A stretch of 64,000 nt of DNA from Candidatus Sumerlaeota bacterium (GTDB lineage: Bacteria; Sumerlaeota; Sumerlaeia; SLMS01; JAHLLQ01): the NCBI GenBank assembly GCA_030156535.1, contig JASGMJ010000018.1, positions 62,001 through 126,000 of the forward strand, written 5' to 3'. Positions 8,785 through 19,267 of the stretch are shown piece by piece; the stretch's first letter is position 1, and every line of letters begins with the position of its first letter. Under the pieces are notes generated by a model that did not search any database, was not told the DNA's origin, and saw only the letters and a program-made list of their open reading frames with translations. A program made the translations under genes and the position numbers.

Positions 8785-9750
8785 TTACAGGCGCGGCAGG
8801 GCGTGATCGCCGGAGCGATGACGCCCGCCACAAGTCACGAAGTCCGCGTAGGCCAGACGGATGCCCTCGCGCAACTCCGTCTTGTGGCGCCACCCCATGG
8901 CGTGCAGGCGCGTGCAATCGAGCAACTTGCGCGGCGTCCCGTCGGGTTTCGACGGATCGAAGCGCAATTCCCCTTCGTAGCCGACGACCTCCTTGACGAT
9001 GCCAGCCAGTTCGCCGATGGCGACTTCCTGCCCCGTGCCGATGTTCACGATGTCGGGGCCGTCGTAGGTCTGCATGAGAAAGACGCACGCATCGGCCAGA
9101 TCGTCGACATACATGAACTCGCGGCGCGGCTGTCCCGTGCCCCAGATCACGACTTCGGGCGCGGCGGAGACCTTTGCCTCGTGGAAGCGGCGGATCAAGG
9201 CGGGGAGCACGTGCGAGTTCATCGGGTCGTAGCTGTCGTTGGGGCCGTACAAGTTCGTCGGCATCACGGAGATGAAGTTCGTCCCGTGCTGGCGGTTGTA
9301 GGCCTCGCACATCTTGATGCCGGCGATTTTCGCCACGGCATAGGGCTCGTTCGTCGGCTCCAAAAGCCCGGTGAGCAGGTATTCCTCGCGGATGGGCTGG
9401 GGCGCGAGCTTGGGGTAGATGCACGAACTGCCCAGAAAGAGGAGCTTGCGGACGCGGAACATCCACGAGGCGTGGATGACGTTCATCTGAATCTGGAGGT
9501 TGTTGTAAATGAAGTCGGCGGGATACGTGTTGTTGGCGTAGATGCCGCCGACGCGGGCGGCCGCGAGAAAGACGTAGTCGGGGCGCTCGGCCTCGAAGAA
9601 GGCGGCGACGGCCTGCTGGTCCTGGAGATCGAGTTCGGAGGAGGAGGGGCCGATCAGGCGGGAGAAGCCCTGGGCTTCGAGACGCCGTGCGATGGCGCCG
9701 CCCACCATGCCGTGCCGCCCGGCGACGAAGATTTTGTCGTTCCGATTCAT
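8785..9750 (-). CDS. fcl: GDP-L-fucose synthase (epimerase/reductase)
   Basis: 321 residues from ATG 9750; the frame extends to 9831 but the Rossmann fold begins right after 9750 ([14 protein letters not shown]). This short-chain dehydrogenase converts GDP-4-keto-6-deoxymannose to GDP-L-fucose with NADPH for surface polysaccharides. Also visible are the catalytic serine region FLGSSCIYP, the YxxxK pair in [10 protein letters not shown], the NxYGPND stretch, and the conserved DGTPRKLLD before the C-terminus. The partner GDP-mannose dehydratase gene (gmd) is not in the window. The last residues ([15 protein letters not shown]) are not typical of the family. Confidence 0.92.
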   Translation of the reverse strand: MNRNDKIFVAGRHGMVGGAIARRLEAQGFSRLIGPSSSELDLQDQQAVAAFFEAERPDYVFLAAARVGGIYANNTYPADFIYNNLQIQMNVIHASWMFRVRKLLFLGSSCIYPKLAPQPIREEYLLTGLLEPTNEPYAVAKIAGIKMCEAYNRQHGTNFISVMPTNLYGPNDSYDPMNSHVLPALIRRFHEAKVSAAPEVVIWGTGQPRREFMYVDDLADACVFLMQTYDGPDIVNIGTGQEVAIGELAGIVKEVVGYEGELRFDPSKPDGTPRKLLDCTRLHAMGWRHKTELREGIRLAYADFVTCGGRHRSGDHALPRL

Positions 9751-10230
9751 GGCTCCGTTTCCATTCGAAGGCTGGAGGCGTGGTTCGTCTTTCGTAACTC
9801 GATAGTGAGTCGGTTCCTTATCCCCCGCCATTCGCCCAAGAGAAGCGGGGCGGAAGGGGGTTTGGAAAGGGCGAAGAGGAGGCAGCCCCGGGCTCCATGG
9901 CCGTCACATTCCCGGGCAGCTTGCGATTCTCCGCGCCAGCAGCCCTCGTGGATTTGGCGTCGCGCCGCAAGCCCAAGTGCCGTGCGCAGGCCTCTGGCCC
10001 TGCACAAGATACCGTTCAAACGTTCAGCCTTCGCCGCCCGGCTCACTGGGGAACCTTCCTTTCAAGGTCTGTTGTGAGTCAACCCATGGCGGGACGGGAC
10101 AGAGAAACACGAACGACAAACCGCGCGGCGCGCCAGAGTTCCCGTCTCCCCTTGCGTGCCCGCTCCGCCATCCCCACCATGCGCGCCGCCTTGCCTGCCG
10201 CGAGGCCAGTCTCCGTTGGAACCGCTGCGC
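9751..10230. other. 480-base divergent gap before prfC
   Basis: Lies between the starts of fcl (minus) and prfC (plus). Open frames run through it on both strands but none has a ribosome site or recognisable protein. No tRNA, clear promoter or hairpin was seen. Confidence 0.4.
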
Positions 10231-11841
<1,611 letters not shown>

Positions 11842-11845
11842 TGCG

Positions 11846-12397
11846 TTACTTGTAGTTTTCGCGGATGGTGATCAGTTCGTAGGGGGGGCCGAGGGGCGGC
11901 TTGCCGTCGGGGCCGAGCAGCCCCAGCGCCTCCATGTTCGCGTTGCGGCGCAGCAACTCGTCCGTCTTGTGGAAGTACTCGTTGTCGTCGCCCGCCAGGC
12001 CGTTCTTGCGAACGGAGACGGCATGCATGTCGAGCTCTTCGAGCGAACCGTCCTCAAGTTCCTGCATGAACAGATCCTGCGCTTTCCCGTACAGCATGGG
12101 CGAGGACGTATCGACGCGGCGGCTGGGGGTGACGCGGATCACGCGGTAGCCATCAACAACCGGCAGCGGCGGCGCACCTTCGATTTCATAGTTGATGCGG
12201 ATGTCTCCCGTCACGCCCGGAGCCAGAACATACTTGTTCGGCATTCTGACGCCCGGGTCCACCGCGTGGACCTGGATGCGCAGGATGAGGTAGGCGCTCA
12301 GGAGCGTCGCGATGATTGCGAGCGCCAGCGGTATCAAAGAGCGTTTGCCGGTGGAAGTTGCCTGTGCGGGCAAGCGGGTCTCGGCAGTGGCTTCCAT
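11846..12397 (-). CDS. Membrane-anchored protein of unknown function
   Basis: 183 residues with one hydrophobic helix (about 20-42, LIPLALAIIATLLSAYLILR) after a short cytoplasmic tail. The rest is a soluble extracytoplasmic domain that includes a beta-rich stretch (YVLAPGVTGDIRINYEI) and a charged C-terminal half. No family was recognised. It starts 3 bases after the stop of the exported HEAT-repeat protein, so the two are co-translated and may act together in the periplasm. Confidence 0.7.
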   Translation of the reverse strand: MEATAETRLPAQATSTGKRSLIPLALAIIATLLSAYLILRIQVHAVDPGVRMPNKYVLAPGVTGDIRINYEIEGAPPLPVVDGYRVIRVTPSRRVDTSSPMLYGKAQDLFMQELEDGSLEELDMHAVSVRKNGLAGDDNEYFHKTDELLRRNANMEALGLLGPDGKPPLGPPYELITIRENYK

Positions 12398-12400
12398 GGC

Positions 12401-13525
12401 TTACTTCCTTTTGGTCAGGGCTTTGTCGATGTCCTCGACGAGCATCTCCGCACGGCGACGCACGGCCTCGTTTTCGTCGTCGCGCAGATCCTTCATCACA
12501 GACTTGGCTTCCTTCGGGTCCGTGGCGGCGTACCAGTCCATGGCTGCGACGCGGATGTCGAGGTCCTCGAAGGCGTCCAGGCTCAAGGCGCGCAACTCGT
12601 CCTTCGCGCCGGGCGCGAGCGTGCGCAGGCGCTGGCGCGCGGTGTAGCGCAGGTCGTAGTCGCCGAACGAACGCGTGGCCCGCAATGCGCCCCGCAGGGA
12701 GGAGATTGGCAGGTCCTCCGTCGCTGCGCCGCGCACACGCCGGCGCAGGATCTCGACCCTGTTGGGAGCGAAGTTCTTTCCCTCGCTTGCCTGCCATGCC
12801 TGCAGATCGCTGTACAGCTTGCGGCGCTTGGCGAGCGATGTGTTCCTCGTCAGGCCGTAGTTGCGTCCGGTCAGCAAATACACCGCGTTGAAATATCCGA
12901 TCTGGTCGTCGGTTGTGGGATCTCCCGCCTGATTGATGATGTAGTCGAGGCCCCGGTTGTCGCCCATCAGGCCCAGGGCCACGGCGGCTTCGGATTTAAA
13001 GTCGATTTCCTCCTCGCGCAGCATCGCCGTCCTGACACTTTGCGCCGCGGCGGGATCGCCAATCAGCCCCAGCGCGACAATCGAGTTGTAGCGCACATAC
13101 GCCATCAGTCCGGCGCGATAGTCGACTTCCTCGGAAATGGCAAAGGGCTCGGCGTCGTACTGGAGAATCGAGCGCACGCCCTTTGTTGTTTCGCCGTCCA
13201 CCAGCGCGGTGAGCACCGGCACGGCTTCCTTCGCTTCCATAAATCCGAGTTCATGGATGGCGTAGTTGATGACCTCGGTCTTGATCTTTGGCTGCTCGGG
13301 CAGGGAGCGTGAGAGCGTGGCTTCCGTGAATCCGTTGACCACGAAATCGAGCACCGCCTCGGAGGAGATGTTCACTCCGTGGGCGATCAGAACAGCGTGA
13401 CGCTCCTCGCGATGCTGTTCGGCGAGCGCCTCGACGTAGGGCGTTGCGGCGGTGGCGCGCGCGGCAAGTGCCACCACCAGGGCGGCCCAAAGAAGCGCTC
13501 GGTTTGTCATTCCACGTCGAATCAT
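12401..13525 (-). CDS. Exported HEAT-repeat protein
   Basis: 374 residues. A Sec signal peptide (MTNRALLWAALVVALAARA, after an MIRRG lead) is followed by helical repeats of HEAT/PBS-lyase type, for example SIVALGLIGDPAAAQSVR and EAAVALGLMGDNRGLDYI, then RVAAMDWYAATDPKEAK. Such solenoids act as protein-binding scaffolds; the partner is unknown. The ATG at 13525 overlaps the SmpB stop by ATGA, which fixes the start and suggests co-translation. It is followed 3 bases later by the membrane-anchored unknown protein. A lyase activity is not implied. Confidence 0.75.
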   Translation of the reverse strand: MIRRGMTNRALLWAALVVALAARATAATPYVEALAEQHREERHAVLIAHGVNISSEAVLDFVVNGFTEATLSRSLPEQPKIKTEVINYAIHELGFMEAKEAVPVLTALVDGETTKGVRSILQYDAEPFAISEEVDYRAGLMAYVRYNSIVALGLIGDPAAAQSVRTAMLREEEIDFKSEAAVALGLMGDNRGLDYIINQAGDPTTDDQIGYFNAVYLLTGRNYGLTRNTSLAKRRKLYSDLQAWQASEGKNFAPNRVEILRRRVRGAATEDLPISSLRGALRATRSFGDYDLRYTARQRLRTLAPGAKDELRALSLDAFEDLDIRVAAMDWYAATDPKEAKSVMKDLRDDENEAVRRRAEMLVEDIDKALTKRK

Positions 13526-13992
13526 CGCACCTTGTACTCGCGCTGGAGTTCGCGCAGGGTGTCGCGTTCCTTGATGTCCTGACGCTTGTCGACCTGCGAC
13601 TTGCCCTTGCCGAGTCCGATCTCGACTTTCACCAGGCCGCGCGGCGTCAGGTACACCCGCAGCGGAATCAGCGTCATACCCTTTTGCGAGACCGCGCCCG
13701 CCAGGCGTTCGATCTCGCGTTTGTGCAGAAGCAACTTACGGTCCCGCGTCGAAGCCTCGACCCACGCGGAGGCCTGGCTGTATGGCGGAATCGTCATCCC
13801 CGTGATGAACATCTCGCCGTCGATCGGCACGACGTAGGCTTCGACGATCGAGCCGCCGTTCTCGCGCAGACTCTTGACTTCCGAACCGCGCAGTTCGATG
13901 CCCGCCTCGAACTTGTCGATGATGTCGTAGAGGTGGCGCGCCTTGCGATTGGTAATCAACTGGTCGGAGGACCGTTTGTCTTTTTTCGCCAT
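13522..13992 (-). CDS. smpB: SsrA-binding protein SmpB
   Basis: 156 residues from ATG 13992 (MAKKDKRSSDQLITNRKARH). It binds tmRNA and delivers it to stalled ribosomes for trans-translation. Conserved parts seen: NRKARHLYDI, FEAGIELRGSEVKSLRENGG, the RDRKLLLHKREIERL segment, and the basic C-terminal tail GKGKSQVDKRQDIKERD. Length is normal. It starts 4 bases after the flavin reductase stop and overlaps the HEAT-repeat gene. The tmRNA gene itself (ssrA) was not found in the window. Confidence 0.96.
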   Translation of the reverse strand: MAKKDKRSSDQLITNRKARHLYDIIDKFEAGIELRGSEVKSLRENGGSIVEAYVVPIDGEMFITGMTIPPYSQASAWVEASTRDRKLLLHKREIERLAGAVSQKGMTLIPLRVYLTPRGLVKVEIGLGKGKSQVDKRQDIKERDTLRELQREYKVR

Positions 13993-13996
13993 GGTG

Positions 13997-14560
13997 CTAG
14001 TCTTTCTCCGCTTCGCAGCGCAGGATGCGCGCAAACTTCGCCACGTCCGCTCCGACACGTTCAACGCGGGCATGGAGCTTCGCATCCTTGATGTTTCCCT
14101 CTGAATCGAACGCATCGTAGGCCGAGCCGATGGCGGCCTGGTGCGGGAGCACCCAGGCATGGACCCAGCGAAGCACTGTGCGCAGGTGGTTCAGTGCGTT
14201 GTTGTTGGCACCCCCGCCGAGCACACTCACCAGTCCGCATATCTTGCCTTCGAGTTGCTCGAATCCAACCAGGTCGAGCGCGTTCTTTATCACGCCGGAG
14301 AAGGAACCGTGATATTCCGGCGTCACGAACAGGAAACCGTCGGCCCACGATGCCAGGCGCCGCCATTCCGCAGCGTTGGCGTCGAGTTCCGGCGTCGATT
14401 TGCCCTCGCAGAAGGGCAGGGGGGTCTCCCGCGGGTCGAAGAGTGCCACCTCCGCACCCGCTGACTTTGCGGCGCGCAGGGCCACGAGCAGGGCCATCCG
14501 CGCGTGGGAGCCTTCGCGCAGGCTGCCGCACAGACCAACTATCTTGACTTTCTCCGACAC
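13997..14560 (-). CDS. NAD(P)H-dependent FMN reductase
   Basis: 187 residues of the flavodoxin-like NADPH-dependent FMN/azo/chromate reductase family (ChrR/SsuE-like). The FMN-phosphate loop is GLCGSLREGSHAR near residue 9-21; the second family motif is TPEYHGSFSGVIKNALDL. A third loop, SVLGGGANNNALNHLR, contacts the flavin in relatives. It is likely a cytosolic quinone or metal reductase. It is the first gene of the run leading into smpB. Confidence 0.88.
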   Translation of the reverse strand: MSEKVKIVGLCGSLREGSHARMALLVALRAAKSAGAEVALFDPRETPLPFCEGKSTPELDANAAEWRRLASWADGFLFVTPEYHGSFSGVIKNALDLVGFEQLEGKICGLVSVLGGGANNNALNHLRTVLRWVHAWVLPHQAAIGSAYDAFDSEGNIKDAKLHARVERVGADVAKFARILRCEAEKD

Positions 14561-14717
14561 GTATCACCTCGACGGCGGGACTTCCAGCCCGCATAGTGCA
14601 AGAACCTTGCCCCGTGGAGGGCTGGCAGCGTCAAGCCCCGCTCCTTCCGGTTGCGGCGCCCCCGGGGCCGTTTCACTCTCCACGCGATTACTTTGCCCGA
14701 AAAGGACGCCGGCAATC

Positions 14718-15401
14718 ATGAGCAACCAGTACCCTCCCCATCCGCCGGACAACTCCTACGGGCAGCCTCCCTACGGCCAGCCTCCCTACGGCCAACCGCC
14801 GTCCTATGGAGGATATCAGCAGCCCCCGTCCAATCCTCCCCCCACCTACCAGACTCCCCCCAGTGGCGGAGGCAAAGGGGGCGGCATGGGGAAATGGTTG
14901 CTCATCACCGCGCTCGTCGTGGGCGGTTTTTTCGTCCTGTGCTGCGTGGGGGGATTCGCGGGCCTCGCGTACCTCGAGGCCGAGGGGCTCGATACCATGG
15001 TTGTTTCCGGCAATCAGATCCCCTCCAAGCACATGAACAAAATCCGGGTACTCGGGCTCGTTGAACGCGACGAACAAATCCTGCACTTCTATTCCGACGC
15101 CATCCTGGACCTCGCGGGGGGCGCGTATCTCGCGACTGATCGCCGCATCGTGCTGTACGACAACGAATGGCCGAAGCCGAAGATCGTCATTCCGTACTCC
15201 GAGATCGTCCGCCTCGAAATCGTTGAATCCCAGAATGAACTCTACGAGGATTCCATCTTCACGATTCACGTGAAGGATGGTCAGTTCTACACGTTCCCCG
15301 TTTCTGCGGAGGCCGGTGGGGACAAACGCTTCCTGCAAACAATCGAGCAAAGAGCTGTGAATTCCAAGGAAACGAAGAAGATGCTGAGCACCAGCCGCTA
15401 A
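14718..15401 (+). CDS. Pro/Gly/Tyr-rich membrane protein with bacterial PH-like domain
   Basis: 227 residues from ATG 14718. Residues 1-55 are a low-complexity cytoplasmic tail with GQPPY repeats; one strongly hydrophobic helix follows (about 59-83, LLITALVVGGFFVLCC). The C-terminal 140 residues have the beta-strand pattern of YokE/bPH domains (AYLATDRRIVLYDNE, IPYSEIVRLEIVE). The role is unknown; similar modular proteins are common accessory membrane proteins. It is followed 39 bases later by panD on the same strand. Confidence 0.72.
   Translation: MSNQYPPHPPDNSYGQPPYGQPPYGQPPSYGGYQQPPSNPPPTYQTPPSGGGKGGGMGKWLLITALVVGGFFVLCCVGGFAGLAYLEAEGLDTMVVSGNQIPSKHMNKIRVLGLVERDEQILHFYSDAILDLAGGAYLATDRRIVLYDNEWPKPKIVIPYSEIVRLEIVESQNELYEDSIFTIHVKDGQFYTFPVSAEAGGDKRFLQTIEQRAVNSKETKKMLSTSR
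14763..14792 (+). repeat. Two exact 15-base repeats coding for QPPYG
   Basis: CAGCCTCCCTACGGC occurs twice back to back and a diverged third copy follows. They encode the GQPPY repeats of the membrane protein and could vary by slippage. Confidence 0.8.
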
Positions 15402-15440
15402 CTGACCGCCCAGTCGTTCTTCCTGCAGAGTAAGATCATC

Positions 15441-15824
15441 ATGTTGCGCGAAATGCTACACGCCAAGCTCCACCGTGCCACGGTAACGGAAGCCAATCTC
15501 GACTATGTGGGGAGCATCACGATCGACGCCGACCTCCTTGATGCCGTCGATCTGCTGCCCAATGAGAAGGTTCTGGTCGTCGACGTCACGAACGGCGCGC
15601 GGCTGGAGACGTACACCATCGCGGGCGAGCGCGGCTCGGGGGTGATCGGCATCAACGGCGCCGCCGCCCATCTGGTCCGGAAGGGCGACTGCGTCATTAT
15701 CATGAGTTTCGTCCAGCTCACCGACGCAGAGGCCCACAGCCACCACCCCCGCGTGGCCCTCCTCGACGAGAGCAACTCGATCACCCGGCTTCTGGATGGC
15801 GAAAGCCACGGCCCACGGCCCTAG
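15441..15824 (+). CDS. panD: Aspartate 1-decarboxylase proenzyme
   Basis: 127 residues, normal length. It makes beta-alanine for pantothenate and CoA. The self-cleavage site is G24-S25 (YVGSITID), giving the pyruvoyl group; K9, R54 and Y58 (ARLETYTI) of the active site are present, as is GAAAHLV at residues 73-79. The protein is cytosolic, and the processed enzyme is a tetramer in known cases. It lies between the PH-like membrane protein and ilvA; no other pantothenate genes are near. The C-terminal tail (about 115-127) is variable in the family. Confidence 0.96.
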   Translation: MLREMLHAKLHRATVTEANLDYVGSITIDADLLDAVDLLPNEKVLVVDVTNGARLETYTIAGERGSGVIGINGAAAHLVRKGDCVIIMSFVQLTDAEAHSHHPRVALLDESNSITRLLDGESHGPRP

Positions 15825-15866
15825 CGGCACTGCCTTCTTGACCCCGTCCCCTCGATTCGGCCACAC

Positions 15867-17396
15867 GTGTTTATGGTCCACGACGTTCCCACCCTTCACG
15901 AGCGCCTCTTCCGCGAGATCTTTCTCGCCCGCCAGCGCGTGTACGCCATCGGGCAACCCACGCCGCTGCAGCAACTTGTCCTCCCGTCCGTTGATGCCGA
16001 CATCTGGGTGAAGCGCGAGGATCTCTCGCCCATCCACGCCTACAAGTGGCGTGGGGCGTACAACCGCATGGCCCAGCTGTCGGCCGAGGAACGTGCCCAC
16101 GGCGTCATCACCGCCTCGGCCGGCAACCATGCCCAGGGTGTGGCGCTTGCCGCGCGCAATCTCGGCATTTCCGCGCGCATCGTGATGCCCGTCTCCACGC
16201 CGCGGATGAAGCAGCGCGCCGTGCGCCGTCACGGCGGCGACAACGTCGAGATCGTGCTGCATGGCGATTCGTTCGACGATGCATCGGCCCTTGCGCGCGA
16301 GGAATCCGAACGCGCCGGGCGCATCTACATTCACGCCTACGACGATTGGGCGGTTATTGGCGGGCAGGGCACCCTCGCCGACGAAATCGTCATGTCGGGC
16401 AAGGGGCCGTTCGACACCGCCTACCTCCAGATTGGCGGGGGTGGCATGGCCGCAGGCGTTTCCTGCTGGCTCAAGAGCTACTTCCCGGACATTCACATCG
16501 TCGGCGTCGAGGGGGTTGATCAGGCCTCCATGGCCGCGGCCGTGGCCGCCGGACACCCCGTCACCATCGACCACGCCGACGTGTTCTGCGACGGCACGGC
16601 GATCAAGCGTGCGGGCAACATCACGTTCGGACTCTGCCGCGATCTGATCGACGAGTTCATCACCGTCACCAACGAGGAAGTCTGCGCCGCAATCCAGCAC
16701 TTTTGGGAGACGAACCGCTGCATCCCCGAACCCGCCGGCGCCATGGGGCTCGCGGGCCTGCTCAAGCAGGCCGACGCCGTTCGCGGCAAGCGGGCACTCG
16801 TCGTCGTGTGCGGCGGCAACATGGACTTCGGCCGTCTGGCCTGGATTGCCCGCCACGCCGGAATTGGAGCGGCGCGCCGCCGGTACTTCCGATTCGAGAT
16901 CAGCGAAGACCAGGGCTCGATGCACCGGCTGCTCGAAACCGTGCTCGAAGACATCAACATCATCGAGTTCCAGTACGGCAAAACCGACGAGCACCGCGCC
17001 TGGCCGGTCATCGGCTTCGAGGCTTCGCCTCCCCAGCTCGACCTGCTTGTCCGCCGTCTTCAGGAGTTCGATGTCCCGCACGAGGACGTCACGTCACAGG
17101 CCGACGTGGAGTTCCGCATCATCAAGTACGAGCCGGACATCTTCCACCATCCGTGGTTCATCCAGTACGACTTTCCCGAGCGCCCCGGCGCGTTGCATGA
17201 CTTCCTGGCGAGCACCACGCCGCACTCCAATCTGTGCTACTTCAACTACGTCTTCACGGGCGAGGAAGTCGGCCGGGCCCTGCTGGGGATGGAGTTCGCG
17301 TCCGAAGACGCCCGAGCGGCCTGCATCAAGTCGCTGAGCGAGTCGGGCTACCACTTCCGCGAAATTGGCGAGGAAGTGCTGAGGCGAATCTTGTAA
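15867..17396 (+). CDS. ilvA: Biosynthetic threonine ammonia-lyase (threonine dehydratase)
   Basis: 509 residues. It deaminates L-threonine to 2-oxobutanoate, the first step to isoleucine. The PLP lysine is K60 in AYKWRGAYN; the substrate loop SAGNHAQGVA and the phosphate-binding glycine loop IGGGGMAAG are clear in the fold-type II catalytic domain (to about residue 320). The C-terminal 180 residues form two ACT-like domains, typical of the isoleucine-regulated enzyme rather than the short catabolic one. The start could be ATG 15867 or 15873. It follows panD by 42 bases. Confidence 0.95.
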   Translation: MFMVHDVPTLHERLFREIFLARQRVYAIGQPTPLQQLVLPSVDADIWVKREDLSPIHAYKWRGAYNRMAQLSAEERAHGVITASAGNHAQGVALAARNLGISARIVMPVSTPRMKQRAVRRHGGDNVEIVLHGDSFDDASALAREESERAGRIYIHAYDDWAVIGGQGTLADEIVMSGKGPFDTAYLQIGGGGMAAGVSCWLKSYFPDIHIVGVEGVDQASMAAAVAAGHPVTIDHADVFCDGTAIKRAGNITFGLCRDLIDEFITVTNEEVCAAIQHFWETNRCIPEPAGAMGLAGLLKQADAVRGKRALVVVCGGNMDFGRLAWIARHAGIGAARRRYFRFEISEDQGSMHRLLETVLEDINIIEFQYGKTDEHRAWPVIGFEASPPQLDLLVRRLQEFDVPHEDVTSQADVEFRIIKYEPDIFHHPWFIQYDFPERPGALHDFLASTTPHSNLCYFNYVFTGEEVGRALLGMEFASEDARAACIKSLSESGYHFREIGEEVLRRIL

Positions 17397-17566
17397 CGCG
17401 CGAGATGTGGAACAAGAAACGTTCTCGTGGTTTGCCTCCATCCCATCCCGCAATGGATTCAATGCGAAGGCAATCCGTCGCACCTTGCGCCGGGCTCCCT
17501 CCCTCCTCCCTTGCACCGTGATTCCCGGCGGGCTACTCAACCGGCGATCCTCCCGAAGAGGCACCC

Positions 17567-19087
17567 ATGGCAAAGCAGCCCAACCGCAACCGCAGGCGCC
17601 GCAGGCCCAAGGCCTCCCACTCCCCCGCCGCTCCGGACAGCCTGTCCGCCACGCCGCCACGCTGGACCCCCCTGCGGAACCGGGTTCCTTCCGCCGCCGC
17701 CATCCGTGCGTGGTTCGCGCGCCCGCGCCATCTTTTGCTGCTGGGATTCGTCCTCGTGGCGCTCCTGCTTCGGATTCCTCTGGCACTGAATTGCCCGCAG
17801 CCCTGGGGCTATGCCTACGACGAGTACCACGAGGGCGTGGCGTATCTCTTCTACAACGGCGAGCTTCCGCCGTCGGAGGCCTGCTGGCAGTGCTACCACC
17901 CGCCGGTCTTCTATGTGGCCGGTTATCCCTTCTACTACGCCGGGGTGAAGTATTACCTCGAACGCTACGGGCCCGAAGTGCTGCAGGCCAATCCGCGCGC
18001 ACCGGCAAAGTTCCTGAACTTCCTTTCGTTTCTGGCAGCGATGACAACCGTTGTCTATGCCTGCCGGATTCTGCGGCTGTACCGCGTGCAGGGCATGGCG
18101 TTCGTGTGGGGAGTGGCTCTGCTGATGGTTTTCCCGCGCCTGTTCATTTCGTCGTGGAGCGCGGAAGCCGACATCGTGCTGACGGCGATCATGACGGCCC
18201 TGCTCTTCTACCTGCTGCGCTATGCGATGCTCCCCGACCCGGTGCCCTGGCGGCTGCCCATCGTCCTGGGCGTGTTGTGTGGTCTGGCGATGGCGACGAA
18301 GTACAACGGCCTCGCGGGGCTGGCCACGGCGGGAGCCGTGACGCTGGCACGTGGAGTGCGCACGCGGCGCTTTGCCCGCATGTTCGCCGATGGCCCGGTC
18401 ATTCTCCTTATCTGCCTTCTCATCGGAAGCTGGAAGTACACCGACAACATCGAGAAGTTCGGCACACCGCTCTTTGCAAACGGCAGCGCCGCGCAGGGGT
18501 TCAGCATCGACAAGGAGTACCGCTGGGACATCTACGACTTCGCGTCCTTCCGCTACGGCGACGTGCTCGACAGCATGGGCCCGGACGCCCCCCCGGGCCA
18601 ATTGACGGAATTGCCCGTCTACTACAGCGTCTGGACGTCGCTGCACGCGCTGGCATGGACGGACATGGGGATGTTCACGGTCGGCGGGCGGCATGGTGCG
18701 CCGTGGGACATGTACCCGCACCGGGCGATGCCGCTGTGGCCCGCCGCTGCCTTGCTCGCGCTCGCACTGTTGCCGAACGCGTTGGCCCTGCTGGGCGCGG
18801 GACTCACGATTCACCGCCGCCAGACGCTGCCGTTGCTGCTGCTTACGGTCATCACGACGCTCGCGTATTTCCAGTGGGTGCTGTCGCAGACAGCGTGGGC
18901 ACTCAAGGCGAAGTACATCCTGTTTCTGCTGCCGGTTTACCTGGTGTATGTGCTGCTGGCGATGCGCTGGATCGAGCGCAAGGCACCGAAAGCCGTGACA
19001 CGCGTTTTGTGGGGCGGGCTCTGGGCAGTCGTTGGGTTGTGCTACGTTTATGCGTATTACTTCAGCACCGCGCAGATCACGGAATAA
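17567..19087 (+). CDS. Multi-pass GT-C glycosyltransferase (PMT/ArnT/GT39-like)
   Basis: 506 residues. A basic N-terminal tail (RNRRRRRPK) is followed by a first helix (about 46-64) and then the acidic catalytic-type motif AYDEYHEG in the first periplasmic loop, as in polyprenyl-phosphate-sugar dependent transferases. About ten more membrane helices follow, with a periplasmic stretch around residues 280-380. It probably moves a sugar from a lipid carrier to an external acceptor. Its specificity cannot be read. It is monocistronic on the plus strand, preceded by GAAGAGG. Confidence 0.75.
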   Translation: MAKQPNRNRRRRRPKASHSPAAPDSLSATPPRWTPLRNRVPSAAAIRAWFARPRHLLLLGFVLVALLLRIPLALNCPQPWGYAYDEYHEGVAYLFYNGELPPSEACWQCYHPPVFYVAGYPFYYAGVKYYLERYGPEVLQANPRAPAKFLNFLSFLAAMTTVVYACRILRLYRVQGMAFVWGVALLMVFPRLFISSWSAEADIVLTAIMTALLFYLLRYAMLPDPVPWRLPIVLGVLCGLAMATKYNGLAGLATAGAVTLARGVRTRRFARMFADGPVILLICLLIGSWKYTDNIEKFGTPLFANGSAAQGFSIDKEYRWDIYDFASFRYGDVLDSMGPDAPPGQLTELPVYYSVWTSLHALAWTDMGMFTVGGRHGAPWDMYPHRAMPLWPAAALLALALLPNALALLGAGLTIHRRQTLPLLLLTVITTLAYFQWVLSQTAWALKAKYILFLLPVYLVYVLLAMRWIERKAPKAVTRVLWGGLWAVVGLCYVYAYYFSTAQITE

Positions 19088-19161
19088 GGGACGGGGCAAG
19101 ACGCACTTGCTTCGGTTTTTCGTGGCGACCCTTTGGGGCGCGGATTCCCTTTCACGCCGAA

Positions 19162-19185
19162 CCCGGCATCCCTCCGGGATGTGGG
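19162..19185. other. Imperfect hairpin between convergent genes
   Basis: CATCCC-TCC-GGGATG (19167-19181), flanked by CCC and GGG, forms a short stem between the glycosyltransferase and corA ends. It has no T-run. Confidence 0.3.
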
Positions 19186-19230
19186 AGCGGCAGGAAAACA
19201 AAAGCCAGCAAGCGGCGCGCGATGCGGCAT

Positions 19231-19260
19231 CCGAGAACCGATCACCGAGAACTGAAAACG
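19231..19260. repeat. GAGAACTGAAAAC-type short repeat
   Basis: CCGAGAACCG and CCGAGAACTGAAAACG lie side by side just downstream of corA. The same motif recurs at 35531-35552, 43957-43998 and 44049-44077, always after gene ends. Confidence 0.6.
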
Positions 19261-19267
19261 CCTTCCC

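Noticed and set aside
13992..14160. N-terminal extension of SmpB
   Set aside because: The frame is open but overlaps the flavin reductase gene. SmpB homologues begin at the ATG at 13992.
15456..17081. Minus-strand open frame of 541 codons
   Set aside because: It is antisense to panD and ilvA, both of which are fully supported by catalytic motifs.
17537..19201. Minus-strand open frame of 554 codons
   Set aside because: It is antisense to the GT-C glycosyltransferase, and its Arg/Gln/His-rich composition shows no domain.
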